Source: Bacillota bacterium
GTDB taxonomy: Bacteria; Bacillota; Clostridia; Peptostreptococcales; Anaerovoracaceae
Reading direction: 5' to 3'
Length of the DNA stretch: 64,000 nucleotides
NCBI GenBank assembly: GCA_017431785.1
Contig: JAFRKJ010000095.1
Coordinates: 21,270 to 85,269, forward strand
Part shown: positions 16,231 through 24,340 of the stretch, one piece after another
Layout of the letters: every line of letters begins with the position of its first letter
How positions within the stretch are numbered: the first letter of the stretch is position 1
The notes under the pieces: generated by a model
Told to the model about the DNA's origin: nothing
Databases searched by the model: none
The model's input: the letters and a program-made list of their open reading frames with translations, nothing else
Translations under genes and position numbers: made by a program

Positions 16231-17640
16231 ATGGATAAATATGATCTTATAGTGATAGGCGCAGGCCCCGGCGGGTATGTTGCAGCCATCAGAGGTGCCC
16301 AGAAAGGGCTCAATGTGGCTATCATTGAAGCTGATCGTGTCGGCGGCACTTGTCTTAACAGAGGATGCATCCCGACAAAGGCTATGATTCATGCATCGTC
16401 CCTTTATAGAAAGATGCAGGAAGGCGACCGTTTTGGGCTGCACGCAGAGGGTGTTTCATACGACTACGGTAAGATCTGCGACTATAAGCAGGAAACGGTG
16501 GATACCCTTGTTGGCGGTGTACAGCAGCTGCTCAAAGGCAACAAAGTAACGGTGATCGAAGGCAGAGGCATTCTTCAGAAACCTGAAAACGGCGTCAACG
16601 CAGTATGTGTTGGCAATGATAATTATTATGCAGATAATATCATTCTGGCAGCCGGATCCAAACCGGCATCACTGCCTGTGGAAGGCTCGGATCTTCCGAA
16701 GGTCATCAACAGTGATGGATTGTTCGCACTGGATCACGCGCCGGAAAACCTCGTCATCATCGGCGGTGGAGTAATTGGTGTTGAATTCGCGACTGTATTC
16801 TCAAATCTGGGAAGCAAGATTACGATTCTGGAAGCACTTCCTAAGATTCTGGACAACTTCGATAAGGAGATTTCCCAGAATCTGAAGATGATCCTGAAGA
16901 AGAGAGGCGTTGATATCCATACCTCAGCTATGGTCAGCAGATTTGCAGAAGGAGATGACGGTTCTGTCACCGCGTTCTATGAAGAAAAAGGGAAGGAGCA
17001 GTCTGCATCTGGTGACTATATTCTAGTTGCAGCAGGCAGAAGACCAGTCACCGAAGGACTCTTCGCAGAAGACGTCCAGCCGGAGATGAACGGAAGATAT
17101 GTCAAGGTGGATGACGATTTCCGCACAAGTATTCCGGGAGTTTACGCCATTGGAGATCTCATCGGAGGCATTCAGCTTGCTCATGCTGCATCGGCCCATG
17201 GAATCCGCGCAGTGGAGAACATCTCCGGTTCTGCTGATTCACAGAACGTAATTGTCGTTCCTGCTGGTGTATATACAGACCCTGAAATCGCTACGGTCGG
17301 ATTGACAGAAGCCCAGGCAAAAGAGCAGGGTATTGAAGTGATAACTGGCAAGTTCATCATGAGCGCCAACGGCAAAAGCCTCATCACCAAAGAAGAACGG
17401 GGCTTCATCAAAGTTGTTGCAGAAGCCGGTACAGAGAAGATTCTCGGTGCTCAGATGATGTGCGCCCGTGCCACAGATATGATTGGAGAGTTCACAACAG
17501 CCATCGTCAATAATCTCACGGTTTCTGACATGCTCCGAAGCATCATGTCACACCCGACCTACAGCGAAGGAATCGGTGAAGCACTGGAAGATGTGCACGG
17601 CATGTCATTGCATACTGCACCGAGACCGTCAAGGAGATAA
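16231..17640 (+). CDS. lpd: Dihydrolipoyl dehydrogenase (L protein)
   Basis: The 469-residue flavoprotein reoxidises the dihydrolipoyl arm of GcvH with NAD. It has the FAD motif VIGAGPGGYVAA at the N-terminus, the redox disulfide in GGTCLNRGCIPTK (about C41 and C46), the NAD-binding GGGVIGVEFA near residue 178 and the C-terminal HPTYSEGI with the catalytic His-Glu pair. The open frame extends 49 codons upstream through the hairpin, but the family start is MDKYDLIVIG at 16231. It ends the gcv operon before a strong terminator, so it is probably dedicated to glycine cleavage. Confidence 0.96.
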   Translation: MDKYDLIVIGAGPGGYVAAIRGAQKGLNVAIIEADRVGGTCLNRGCIPTKAMIHASSLYRKMQEGDRFGLHAEGVSYDYGKICDYKQETVDTLVGGVQQLLKGNKVTVIEGRGILQKPENGVNAVCVGNDNYYADNIILAAGSKPASLPVEGSDLPKVINSDGLFALDHAPENLVIIGGGVIGVEFATVFSNLGSKITILEALPKILDNFDKEISQNLKMILKKRGVDIHTSAMVSRFAEGDDGSVTAFYEEKGKEQSASGDYILVAAGRRPVTEGLFAEDVQPEMNGRYVKVDDDFRTSIPGVYAIGDLIGGIQLAHAASAHGIRAVENISGSADSQNVIVVPAGVYTDPEIATVGLTEAQAKEQGIEVITGKFIMSANGKSLITKEERGFIKVVAEAGTEKILGAQMMCARATDMIGEFTTAIVNNLTVSDMLRSIMSHPTYSEGIGEALEDVHGMSLHTAPRPSRR

Positions 17641-17660
17641 TTACAACATTCATATTCAGT

Positions 17661-17732
17661 AAAATAGCAGCCCGTTCCGCTGATATCCTTGTATACTGCG
17701 GATAACAGCTTCGGGGCTGCTATTTTGTTTTT
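17661..17732 (+). terminator. Terminator after the gcv operon
   Basis: AAAATAGCAGCCC (17661-17673) pairs with GGGCTGCTATTTT (17714-17726), followed by GTTTTTG. The 40-base loop has a small inner CCGC/GCGG stem. It closes the gcv operon. The remaining bases to 17844 hold the alaS promoter and leader; no T-box is visible. Confidence 0.8.
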
Positions 17733-17756
17733 GTTCATTGAAACATGCAGTTCAAG

Positions 17757-17786
17757 TTGAAAACTGCCCTAAAATTATAGTATAAT
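17757..17786 (+). promoter_or_regulatory. alaS promoter
   Basis: TTGAAA (17757-17762) and TATAAT (17781-17786) are separated by 18 bases, about 58 bases before the alaS start. Confidence 0.65.
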
Positions 17787-17844
17787 AAAAAATCGTGAAA
17801 CAGGTGAATGAACCAATACATATCAATTGGAGGATATACACATT

Positions 17845-20472
17845 ATGGAAAAACTGGGTCTGAACACATTAAGAGAGATGTTTCTGAGCTATTTCGAGAA
17901 ACAGGGTCACTACAGAAGAGAGAGCTTTTCTCTGATTCCGGAAGATGATCCGAGTCTTCTCCTCATTGGTGCAGGAATGGCGCCTCTGAAGCCGTATTTC
18001 GCCGGTCTGAAGACGCCGCCGTCAAAGAGGATGACCACCTGTCAGAAATGCATCAGAACAGGCGACATCGAAAATGTCGGATATACGGACAGACACGGAA
18101 CATTCTTTGAAATGCTCGGTAATTTCTCATTCGGAGATTACTTCAAAAAAGAGGCAATCACATGGGGATGGGATTTTGCGACCAATGTACTTAAGATGCC
18201 GGAAGAAAAGCTTTGGGTCACTATCTATGAAAACGATGAAGAGGCCTATGATCTGTGGCACAACATGATTGGTCTTCCGGATCATAAAATCGTCAGACTC
18301 GGTAAGGAAGACAACTTCTGGGAAATCGGAACAGGCGGACCTTGCGGACCATGCTCAGAAATCTACTTCGACAGAGGAGAAGAGCACGGATGCGGGAAGC
18401 CTGACTGCAAACCGGGATGCGAGTGTGACAGATACGTTGAATTCTGGAACCTGGTATTCACACAGTTTAATAAAGAGGAAGACGGATCCTATACTGATCT
18501 GCCTCATCCGAACATCGATACAGGTCTTGGCCTTGAGAGACTCGCATGCATTATGCAGGAAACAAGCTGCATCTTTGATGTAGATACAATCCGTTCCGTA
18601 CTCAGTCAGGTTGAAAGAGTATCCGGCGTTGAGTACAAAGACGGTACTGTCCCGACAGATATCTCCCTTAGAATCATCACCGACCATCTCCGTTCCATGA
18701 CATTCATGATCGGCGACGGCATTCTGCCGGGCAATGAAGGCAGAGATTATGTGCTGAGAAGACTAATCAGAAGAGCCGCAATGCACGGGCGTAAGCTAGG
18801 CATCAAAGGGCCGTTTCTGACAGATCTCTGTGACAGAGTCATTGATGAGTCTGCACGGGCATATCCAATTCTCGAACAGCGCAGAATCATGATCAAGAGA
18901 GTGATCAATGCGGAAGAAGAGAAGTTCGCAGCTACCATCGATAAGGGTATGGGCATCATCGATGAATATATTGCTGATATGGTCATTTCAGGCAATAAGA
19001 CGCTTGATGGCACAAAAGCGTTCAAACTGCATGATACTTACGGATTCCCAATTGATCTGACCAAAGAAATCATGGAAGAAAAAGGGTATCAGGTCGATGA
19101 AGAAGGATTCGCCGCGGAAATGCAGCGCCAGAAGGAACTCTCCAGAACGGAAACAGAAATGGAAGGCGCAGGGTGGAAGAATGACACCAGAGAATTAAAT
19201 ATCTCAGGTGAAACAGAATTTACCGGCTATGACACGCTCAGCCAGAATGCAGTCCTTGCGTACATCAGTGATGATACTTTTGCTGAACTTTCAAAAGCAG
19301 CAGAAGGCGACAAGTGCACATTCATACTCGATAAGACTCCATTCTACGCAGAAAGCGGCGGACAAGTCAGCGATACCGGATTCATATACAATGAAAAGAG
19401 CGGTATTGCGCGCATAGAAGGCGTAAAAAAGCAAAATGGTATCTATATTCATTCAGTTACTATCGTTCAGGGTGAATTCAATGTTGGTGACCCTGTAGAT
19501 GCGATGGTTGTTGCTCCTGTCCGCAATATGACAGCTGCAAACCATTCCGCAACACACTTGCTGCATAGGGCTCTGCGCGATGTTCTGGGCGATCATGTTA
19601 AGCAGTCCGGTTCCCATGTGGACCAGAACGGACTCAGATTTGACTTCTCACACTATCAGGCTATGACAGATGAGGAAATCAAACAGGTCGAGGAAATCGT
19701 CAACGACAAGATCAGACACTTCATGCCGGTCATAACGAAAGTCATGGATATTGAAGATGCCAGAAAAGAAGGCGCTATGGCGCTCTTCGACGAGAAGTAC
19801 GGAGATAAGGTCAGAGTTGTTTCCATAGGTGATTACTCCAGAGAATTCTGCGGCGGTACGCATGTCGCAAACTCCGGACAGATCGGTGCTCTCAAGATTC
19901 TGAGCGAATCCGGTGTTGCATCCGGAGTCAGACGTATCGAAGCGATCACAGGTCAGAGTATACTGGAAGATTACAACAGAGAGCAGAAGGTCATCAATGA
20001 CACCGCTGCTGCTCTGAAAGCGAATAAAGATGTTCTTGTTGAGAAAGCTGCTTCACTGACAGAGGAAATCAAGGAACTCAAGAAAGAAATCGCTGAGCTC
20101 AAGGCGGCAGAGATGAGCAAAGATGCAGACGCATTCCTCGATGATGCGAAAGAAATCAATGGCGTAAGACTGGTTACGAAGAAATTCGATGACTATGATA
20201 TCGGAGATCTTAGAAATCTCTCGGATAATGTTAAGGCAGCAAATAAGAATGTCGCCATGGTATTTGCATCTGTTTCAGGCGGCAAAGTGACGTTCCTCGT
20301 TTCTCTTACCGATGATCTGGTGGAGAAGGGCATGCACGCAGGCAAAATGATCAAGGAAATCGCAAAAGCTGCAGGCGGCGGTGGCGGCGGCAAAGCCGAC
20401 ATGGCCCAGGCAGGTGCAAAGGATCCGTCAAAGGTTGATGATGCGTTCGCCAAGGCAGCAGAATTACTGTAA
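17845..20472 (+). CDS. alaS: Alanyl-tRNA synthetase
   Basis: The 875-residue class II synthetase charges tRNA-Ala and edits mischarged serine. The N-terminal catalytic core (LNTLREMFLSYFE, then RMTTCQKCIRTGDIENVG) is followed by the editing domain with zinc motif HSATHLLH (about residue 565) and CGGTHV (about residue 669), a coiled coil (about 715-760) and the C-terminal DHHA1 domain with the glycine run GGGGGGKADMAQ. The frame can start at a TTG at 17827, but the ATG at 17845 with GGAGG upstream is preferred. It is followed by ireB and ruvX as in Bacillus. Confidence 0.97.
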   Translation: MEKLGLNTLREMFLSYFEKQGHYRRESFSLIPEDDPSLLLIGAGMAPLKPYFAGLKTPPSKRMTTCQKCIRTGDIENVGYTDRHGTFFEMLGNFSFGDYFKKEAITWGWDFATNVLKMPEEKLWVTIYENDEEAYDLWHNMIGLPDHKIVRLGKEDNFWEIGTGGPCGPCSEIYFDRGEEHGCGKPDCKPGCECDRYVEFWNLVFTQFNKEEDGSYTDLPHPNIDTGLGLERLACIMQETSCIFDVDTIRSVLSQVERVSGVEYKDGTVPTDISLRIITDHLRSMTFMIGDGILPGNEGRDYVLRRLIRRAAMHGRKLGIKGPFLTDLCDRVIDESARAYPILEQRRIMIKRVINAEEEKFAATIDKGMGIIDEYIADMVISGNKTLDGTKAFKLHDTYGFPIDLTKEIMEEKGYQVDEEGFAAEMQRQKELSRTETEMEGAGWKNDTRELNISGETEFTGYDTLSQNAVLAYISDDTFAELSKAAEGDKCTFILDKTPFYAESGGQVSDTGFIYNEKSGIARIEGVKKQNGIYIHSVTIVQGEFNVGDPVDAMVVAPVRNMTAANHSATHLLHRALRDVLGDHVKQSGSHVDQNGLRFDFSHYQAMTDEEIKQVEEIVNDKIRHFMPVITKVMDIEDARKEGAMALFDEKYGDKVRVVSIGDYSREFCGGTHVANSGQIGALKILSESGVASGVRRIEAITGQSILEDYNREQKVINDTAAALKANKDVLVEKAASLTEEIKELKKEIAELKAAEMSKDADAFLDDAKEINGVRLVTKKFDDYDIGDLRNLSDNVKAANKNVAMVFASVSGGKVTFLVSLTDDLVEKGMHAGKMIKEIAKAAGGGGGGKADMAQAGAKDPSKVDDAFAKAAELL

Positions 20473-20512
20473 ATAATTAACAGAGTTTAAGACATTATTC
20501 TCTTATAAAGGC

Positions 20513-20542
20513 TTGTAAAGATTGGTAAACTGGTGTTATACT
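20513..20542 (+). promoter_or_regulatory. ireB-ruvX promoter
   Basis: TTGTAA (20513-20518) and TATACT (20537-20542) are 18 bases apart, and TGT just before the -10 makes it an extended element. It lies in the alaS-ireB gap; no terminator is seen there. Confidence 0.55.
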
Positions 20543-20576
20543 TTAATCACCAAGTGAACTGATTGGAGGTTTAATA

Positions 20577-20825
20577 ATGGATAGACAGACAAGGATGTAT
20601 GATAACTTTGATAAAGTCGAGCAGAAGACGATCAAGGAGATACTGACAATCGCATATGATTCTCTTGATGAGAGAGGATACAATGCAATCGATCAGATGG
20701 TGGGTTATATTCTTTCAGGAGATCCATCCTATATTACAAGTCACAATAACGCCAGAAATATCATCGGCAGAATCGAAAGAGACGATCTGGTAGAAGAATT
20801 AATCAAGGCATATCTCGACAAATAA
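20577..20825 (+). CDS. ireB: IreB family protein (UPF0297, YrzL)
   Basis: This 82-residue protein matches IreB, which in Enterococcus is phosphorylated by the IreK Ser/Thr kinase and affects cephalosporin tolerance. The family pattern YDNFDKVEQKTIKEILTIAYDSLDERGYN spans residues 7-35, here with the conserved N-terminal threonine (T5) preceding it. A GGAGG site precedes the ATG. The kinase gene is not in this window. The alaS-ireB-ruvX order is conserved in Firmicutes. Confidence 0.92.
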   Translation: MDRQTRMYDNFDKVEQKTIKEILTIAYDSLDERGYNAIDQMVGYILSGDPSYITSHNNARNIIGRIERDDLVEELIKAYLDK

Positions 20826-20840
20826 TCAATGCATTCTTTT

Positions 20841-20871
20841 GTGGCGGGCTTTTTGTCCGCCACTTATTTTT
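20841..20871 (+). terminator. Terminator after ireB
   Basis: GTGGCGGGC (20841-20849) pairs with GTCCGCCAC (20855-20863) around five T bases (one G-U), followed by TTATTTTT. It would partly separate ireB from ruvX. Confidence 0.75.
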
Positions 20872-20927
20872 GATTTTTGAAAAATAGATGTAGTTTCCAA
20901 TAACAAAATTATGTATAGGAGTGACCA

Positions 20928-21356
20928 TTGCGAAAAATCGGATTGGATGTAGGTGACAAAACAATAGGCGTCGCTGTCAGTGATGAACTGGACATCACTG
21001 CACAGGGAGTCATGACCATAGAACGGATCGGAATCAAGAAGGATACCAGTAAAGTACTTGATCTCATCAAGGAATATGACTGCGATACGGTTGTGATCGG
21101 GCTCCCACTGAAACTGGATGGAACGGACAGCCCGCAGACGGAGAAGGTGAGGGAATTCAGACAGAAACTTGAGAATAAACTTAAAGGAAGCGGCATGAAT
21201 CACATTAAAGTCGATTATTATGATGAGCGTCTGACGACTGTGATGGCCGAGAAGGTCCTTATTGAGGCCGACATGCGTCGAAACAAGAGAAAAGAAATCA
21301 TTGACCGTCAGGCGGCGATTATCATCTTACAGGGCTATTTAGACAGTCTTAGATAG
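20928..21356 (+). CDS. ruvX: RuvX/YqgF-type Holliday junction resolvase
   Basis: The 142-residue RNase H-fold protein is the Gram-positive YqgF/RuvX (YrrK), which acts on 16S rRNA 5'-end maturation or on Holliday junctions. The motif GLDVGDKTIGVAVSD opens the chain with the first catalytic Asp; YDERLTT and the C-terminal DRQAAIIILQGYLDS contain the others. The start is a TTG with AGGAG seven bases before it; no ATG is available near the family start. It stands alone after the ireB terminator. Confidence 0.92.
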   Translation: MRKIGLDVGDKTIGVAVSDELDITAQGVMTIERIGIKKDTSKVLDLIKEYDCDTVVIGLPLKLDGTDSPQTEKVREFRQKLENKLKGSGMNHIKVDYYDERLTTVMAEKVLIEADMRRNKRKEIIDRQAAIIILQGYLDSLR

Positions 21357-21407
21357 ATTATAAATCAATAGATTGGCATAGACTTTTCAGACTGTAAATA
21401 TGAATTC

Positions 21408-21450
21408 AAAAGGGGCAGGGGAGTGCTGCATATCTCCCTATGCCCCTTTA
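21408..21450 (+). terminator. Terminator after ruvX
   Basis: AAAAGGGGCA (21408-21417) and TGCCCCTTT (21441-21449) form the stem, with an inner GGGAG/CTCCC helix. The T tract is short (TTTATCTT). From here to 21506 nothing else is seen apart from AT-rich sequence. Confidence 0.65.
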
Positions 21451-21506
21451 TCTTGACATCATAAAACAATCAATCATACAATAATAATAACCAAGTAAAA
21501 CTGATA

Positions 21507-21610
21507 ATGAAGACTCTATTTTCGATTGCAGATCCGGTAGAAGTGGGGATATGACACTGGGGGCAATGCTGTCTCTTGGTGTTTCTTATAATGGAGATAA
21601 CAGAACATGA
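21507..21610 (+). pseudogene. Frameshifted LarC N-terminal remnant
   Basis: From the ATG at 21507 the codons read MKTL, then one base is missing at 21519-21520, and from 21521 the frame reads FDCRSGRSGDMTLGAMLSLG, which is the canonical start of LarC (FDCxSGxSGDMTLGALLDLG). It ends after nine further residues at a TGA (21608) that overlaps the ATG of the intact larC-like gene as ATGA. It is diverged from the downstream copy, so it looks like the relic of a second, more canonical larC lost by frameshift and deletion. A short coding role (for example from the ATG at 21551) cannot be excluded. Confidence 0.7.
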
Positions 21611-22326
21611 AGACAATATATTTGAATTGTGAAAACGGTGTCAGCGGTGATATGGTGCTGAACGCCCTAATCGATCTGAACGAAGATCCTCAGGCGGTTC
21701 GATCCGAAATACACAGAATCAGTCATTTGATCGGAGCACCTCATGAGCATCAGCACGATCATGATCATGAACATGATCATGATCACAACCATGATGAACA
21801 CGTTCACGAACACTTTCACCGCAGCTACAGCGACGTGAAGCATATCATTGAATCAATTGATGTCAGTAGTAGTGTAAAAGCTGTTGCACAGCAGATTTAT
21901 GCAGTCATTGCAAAGGCAGAATCAACGGTGCATGGCGATTCTCTGGAGGAACTCCATTTCCACGAAGTGGGACGTGATCAGGCCATTGCCAATGTGGTTG
22001 GTGTTGCGGTATGCTTAAACAAACTGAAGGCAGACAAAGTGATCGTTTCTGACATCTGTGATGGACATGGAACAGTGAAATGCGCACATGGTGTATTGAA
22101 TGTTCCGGTTCCTGCGGTAAAAGCAATGCTGGATGACTGTGATCTGGCTTACAGACAGACCGAGTATGAAGGGGAAATGGTCACACCTTCAGGTTTGGCC
22201 ATGGTTATCGGTAGCGGAGCAGTGACAGGCGATAAACCGGAAGGCAGTCCAGTCTCTTCCTCTGAAGCTTTTGGCGGGAGAAGAGTAGGAAAGCATGGAC
22301 TTGTCGCAGAGTTATATATAGACTAA
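21607..22326 (+). CDS. LarC1-like nickel-insertion protein without LarC2 domain
   Basis: This 239-residue protein matches the N-terminal domain of LarC, the CTP-dependent nickel chelatase that finishes the nickel-pincer cofactor of lactate racemase. The start MKTIYLNCENGVSGDMVLNA is family-like, and ELHFHEVGRDQAIANVVG and GHGTVKCAHGVLNVPVPA are core motifs. Residues 46-71 hold 13 histidines in an HD/HE-rich loop typical of metal binding. LarC2 is absent: the gene stops after the last strand of domain 1 and the next gene starts 23 bases on. GGAGA at 21593-21597 fits the ATG. No larB, larE or racemase gene is in the window. Confidence 0.85.
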   Translation: MKTIYLNCENGVSGDMVLNALIDLNEDPQAVRSEIHRISHLIGAPHEHQHDHDHEHDHDHNHDEHVHEHFHRSYSDVKHIIESIDVSSSVKAVAQQIYAVIAKAESTVHGDSLEELHFHEVGRDQAIANVVGVAVCLNKLKADKVIVSDICDGHGTVKCAHGVLNVPVPAVKAMLDDCDLAYRQTEYEGEMVTPSGLAMVIGSGAVTGDKPEGSPVSSSEAFGGRRVGKHGLVAELYID

Positions 22327-22349
22327 AATGATGATAATGGATTAAGAAG

Positions 22350-22817
22350 ATGGTAATGAAATATGTAGTGCCGATTTTTCTAGCGGTATTGATTGGAACT
22401 TGTTTGGCGATACAGCCCATTTTCAATACAACAGTAGCAAGATTTACAGGAAGTATGTGGTATGCTGCACTTTGCAGTTTATCCGTATCCATTTCTATTG
22501 TACTTTGCATCTGTTTCCTGAACGACAGATTTGCGACTTTGCGTGGCGGAGGAGCGATGCAGATTCCGAAATACTATATTCTCGCCGGAATTTGCGGTAT
22601 CATCATTTTAGCGTTTACAGTATTCTGCATCACGAAGATAGGTCCGGTCATGACAGCATCGATTACCGTTTCTGTACAGATGATCGTAGCGACACTGACG
22701 GCACATTACGGATGGTTTGGCATCGATCATGAACCGATCAATTGGGTCAAAATACTGGGTATCGCATTTCTCGTTGCCGGAGTTGTGCTAGTGAAGTTAT
22801 CCATCAAAGGAGATTGA
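22350..22817 (+). CDS. YdcZ-type (DUF606) DMT family membrane protein
   Basis: The 155-residue protein has five likely membrane segments with the signature AVLIGTCLAIQPIFNTTVAR of the YdcZ/DUF606 family. These are half-size drug/metabolite transporters that often work as dimers or in pairs; the substrate is unknown. Two starts, at 22350 and 22356, are close and neither has a strong ribosome site. It lies between the larC-like and HD genes, all rightward with short gaps, so co-transcription is likely but a shared function is not shown. Confidence 0.85.
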   Translation: MVMKYVVPIFLAVLIGTCLAIQPIFNTTVARFTGSMWYAALCSLSVSISIVLCICFLNDRFATLRGGGAMQIPKYYILAGICGIIILAFTVFCITKIGPVMTASITVSVQMIVATLTAHYGWFGIDHEPINWVKILGIAFLVAGVVLVKLSIKGD

Positions 22818-22822
22818 CGTAA

Positions 22823-23692
22823 ATGGCAGGGAACGATTATCTGATTGAAAAGAGACTATATCAGCTGAATCCGGAATTACATAATCGGGTTTCTGCGTCT
22901 CTTTTTGTTTTGCAGAAACTTCTGTCAGATTATCTAATCTATTTTCCTGAGTTTACAGACCATGCAGAAACCCATTCCATTGCGATTATTGATTACTGCA
23001 ACAACCTGATGGGGGAGGAAATCATCAACCAGTTGAATGAGGATGAGCTGTACGTTCTTCTGATGGGCTGCTATCTACATGATGTGGGCATGGGCGTATC
23101 AGAGAAGGACTATTATGAATTCTGTCAGGAGATCGACTTCGGAGACTATTTTGAAACACATGAGAATGCAGCAGTAGCAGACGTGATCCGTTCTTTTCAT
23201 AACGATTTCTCCGCATGTTTTATTAAAAAGTACACTCAACTCTTTGATTTTCCGTCAGATAAACACATGTTCGCGATTATGCAGGCGGCAAAAGGTCATA
23301 GAAAGGCAGATCTCTTTGACGAACAATTGTTTCCGTCAGTGGTTGAATTAGACAATGGAAATACACTATGTTTGCCATATTTAACGGCGATCATACGTCT
23401 GGCAGATGAAGTAAATGTCGCACAAGACAGAAATACGAAGCTGATGTTTGATCCGGAAAAGGCCAGTACGGAAAAACAGCGAATGGAGAACGCGAAGCAC
23501 GAGGCGATAAAGAGGATGACAATTTATCCATTGAAGATAGAACTGGATGTGAAGACGGAGCATCCGGAAGTGTACGCAGCCGTCGCGAACCTGGCAGTCA
23601 AACTGCAGAGGACACTTGACTACTGTATCAAGGTCGTGGATGAGAGAACAGGGTATGAAATTACACAGAGGAAGATCATCATCAACAGCTAA
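22823..23692 (+). CDS. HD-domain protein of unknown function
   Basis: This 289-residue protein has an HD-type metal site: H in TDHAETHSIAIIDY (about residues 45-60), the HD pair in CYLHDVGMG (about residue 87) and a later D in IIRLADEVN (about residue 193). The region resembles the HD-CE domains found beside Hsp90-like ATPases or in stress systems, but no ATPase partner is fused or adjacent. The C-terminal 90 residues are mixed alpha/beta. AAAGGAG lies ten bases before the ATG. It should be a phosphohydrolase by fold; the substrate is unknown. Confidence 0.7.
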   Translation: MAGNDYLIEKRLYQLNPELHNRVSASLFVLQKLLSDYLIYFPEFTDHAETHSIAIIDYCNNLMGEEIINQLNEDELYVLLMGCYLHDVGMGVSEKDYYEFCQEIDFGDYFETHENAAVADVIRSFHNDFSACFIKKYTQLFDFPSDKHMFAIMQAAKGHRKADLFDEQLFPSVVELDNGNTLCLPYLTAIIRLADEVNVAQDRNTKLMFDPEKASTEKQRMENAKHEAIKRMTIYPLKIELDVKTEHPEVYAAVANLAVKLQRTLDYCIKVVDERTGYEITQRKIIINS

Positions 23693-23766
23693 AAATAGTT
23701 GGAGGAGAAGAGAGACAACTCTTCCGATAATCATAATTTTGGGAAGAGATAGAGCCAAATTCCTAT

Positions 23767-23803
23767 AAAAACAGCGGGAATGGTCATTTTTACCAAACCC
23801 GCT
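23767..23803 (-). terminator. Leftward terminator of the LysM gene
   Basis: On the minus strand AGCGGG (23798-23803) pairs with CCCGCT (23773-23778), with an inner GGT/ACC pair, and GTTTTTAT follows. It ends transcripts that come from the LysM gene. The rest of the 23693-23936 gap holds a CTCTTCC/GGAAGAG hairpin (23719-23748) and AT-rich sequence. Confidence 0.65.
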
Positions 23804-23809
23804 TGTACC

Positions 23810-23831
23810 AAGGGCTGCAGCCCTTTTTTTT
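23810..23831 (+). terminator. Rightward terminator of the HD gene
   Basis: A 16-base perfect palindrome, AAGGGCTGCAGCCCTT (23810-23825), is followed by a run of T to 23831. It ends the rightward larC-ydcZ-HD transcript and faces the leftward terminator just before it. Confidence 0.75.
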
Positions 23832-23936
23832 CTTTATTTTCGCCAAAATTTCGACGCTCTATTTTTCGATTTAAGCGATTTTTTAAACCCCTTTTGATAT
23901 ATATATCCTTGTGTTTCGTTCTAAGAAATCCCCTGA

Positions 23937-24251
23937 TTACAGATCTTCCGGAATCGTCAGAATCATACCTGACTGAATGCATCCATCATGAATATCATTA
24001 GCCTGGCTGATTTCATATACGGCTTTCCTGATATCCGTATTATCGCTCTTAACGTGATCAGCGATTTCCCATAATGTATCGCCGGCTGTCACTTCAACGG
24101 TGATCTGATCCTCCGGATTTACCAGTGCTGTTGCGACATGATTACCGCTTATATATCCAAATGTTCCGATTGCAAGCCCCAGGATGATGACTATAAATGT
24201 TATAAATCTGAACTTTGACTTGATCCTGTATTTCCTCGTATTCGTTTTCAT
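23937..24251 (-). CDS. yneA: YneA-like LysM protein, SOS cell-division inhibitor candidate
   Basis: The 104-residue protein has a basic N-terminus, a membrane segment at about 16-36 and a C-terminal LysM domain (VTAGDTLWEIADHV through GMILTIPEDL). This is the layout of YneA, which blocks division after DNA damage in Bacillus. The upstream region supports it: a TTGACA promoter with LexA-like boxes overlapping or flanking it. AAGGAGAG precedes the ATG. In Bacillus yneA is divergent from lexA; no lexA is here, so LexA must act from elsewhere. The gene symbol rests on architecture and SOS boxes, not on close similarity. Confidence 0.75.
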   Translation of the reverse strand: MKTNTRKYRIKSKFRFITFIVIILGLAIGTFGYISGNHVATALVNPEDQITVEVTAGDTLWEIADHVKSDNTDIRKAVYEISQANDIHDGCIQSGMILTIPEDL

Positions 24252-24277
24252 CTGACAACTCTCCTTTCCTTCCCTTT

Positions 24278-24291
24278 TGAACGTTTGTTCT
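24278..24291 (-). promoter_or_regulatory. LexA box 1 (downstream of -10)
   Basis: GAACGTTTGTTC (24279-24290) is a perfect GAAC-N4-GTTC core of the Gram-positive LexA box CGAAC-N4-GTTCG, missing only the outer C and G. It lies between the promoter and the LysM start, where a repressor would block transcription. Confidence 0.75.
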
Positions 24292-24302
24292 TTACGTTTT
24301 CA

Positions 24303-24331
24303 ATGGTAACAGAATGTATGTTCGTTGTCAA
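24303..24331 (-). promoter_or_regulatory. LysM gene promoter
   Basis: On the minus strand a perfect -35 TTGACA (24326-24331) is followed after 17 bases by TACCAT (24303-24308), a weak -10. LexA-like boxes lie on both sides and in the spacer. Confidence 0.65.
24311..24324 (-). promoter_or_regulatory. LexA-like box 2 (in the spacer)
   Basis: AGAATGTATGTTCG keeps GAA-N5-GTTCG of the LexA box with two mismatches (outer C and the C of CGAAC). It lies between the -35 and -10 of the LysM promoter. Confidence 0.45.
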
Positions 24332-24340
24332 TATGAAATG

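Noticed and set aside
17733-17844. Possible T-box leader before alaS
   Set aside because: The leader is about 50 bases long and has no T-box sequence or specifier stem.
23731-23982. 83-codon leftward frame with a hydrophobic C-terminus in the convergent gap
   Set aside because: It runs through both terminators and overlaps the LysM gene in another frame; the hydrophobic end comes from terminator sequence.
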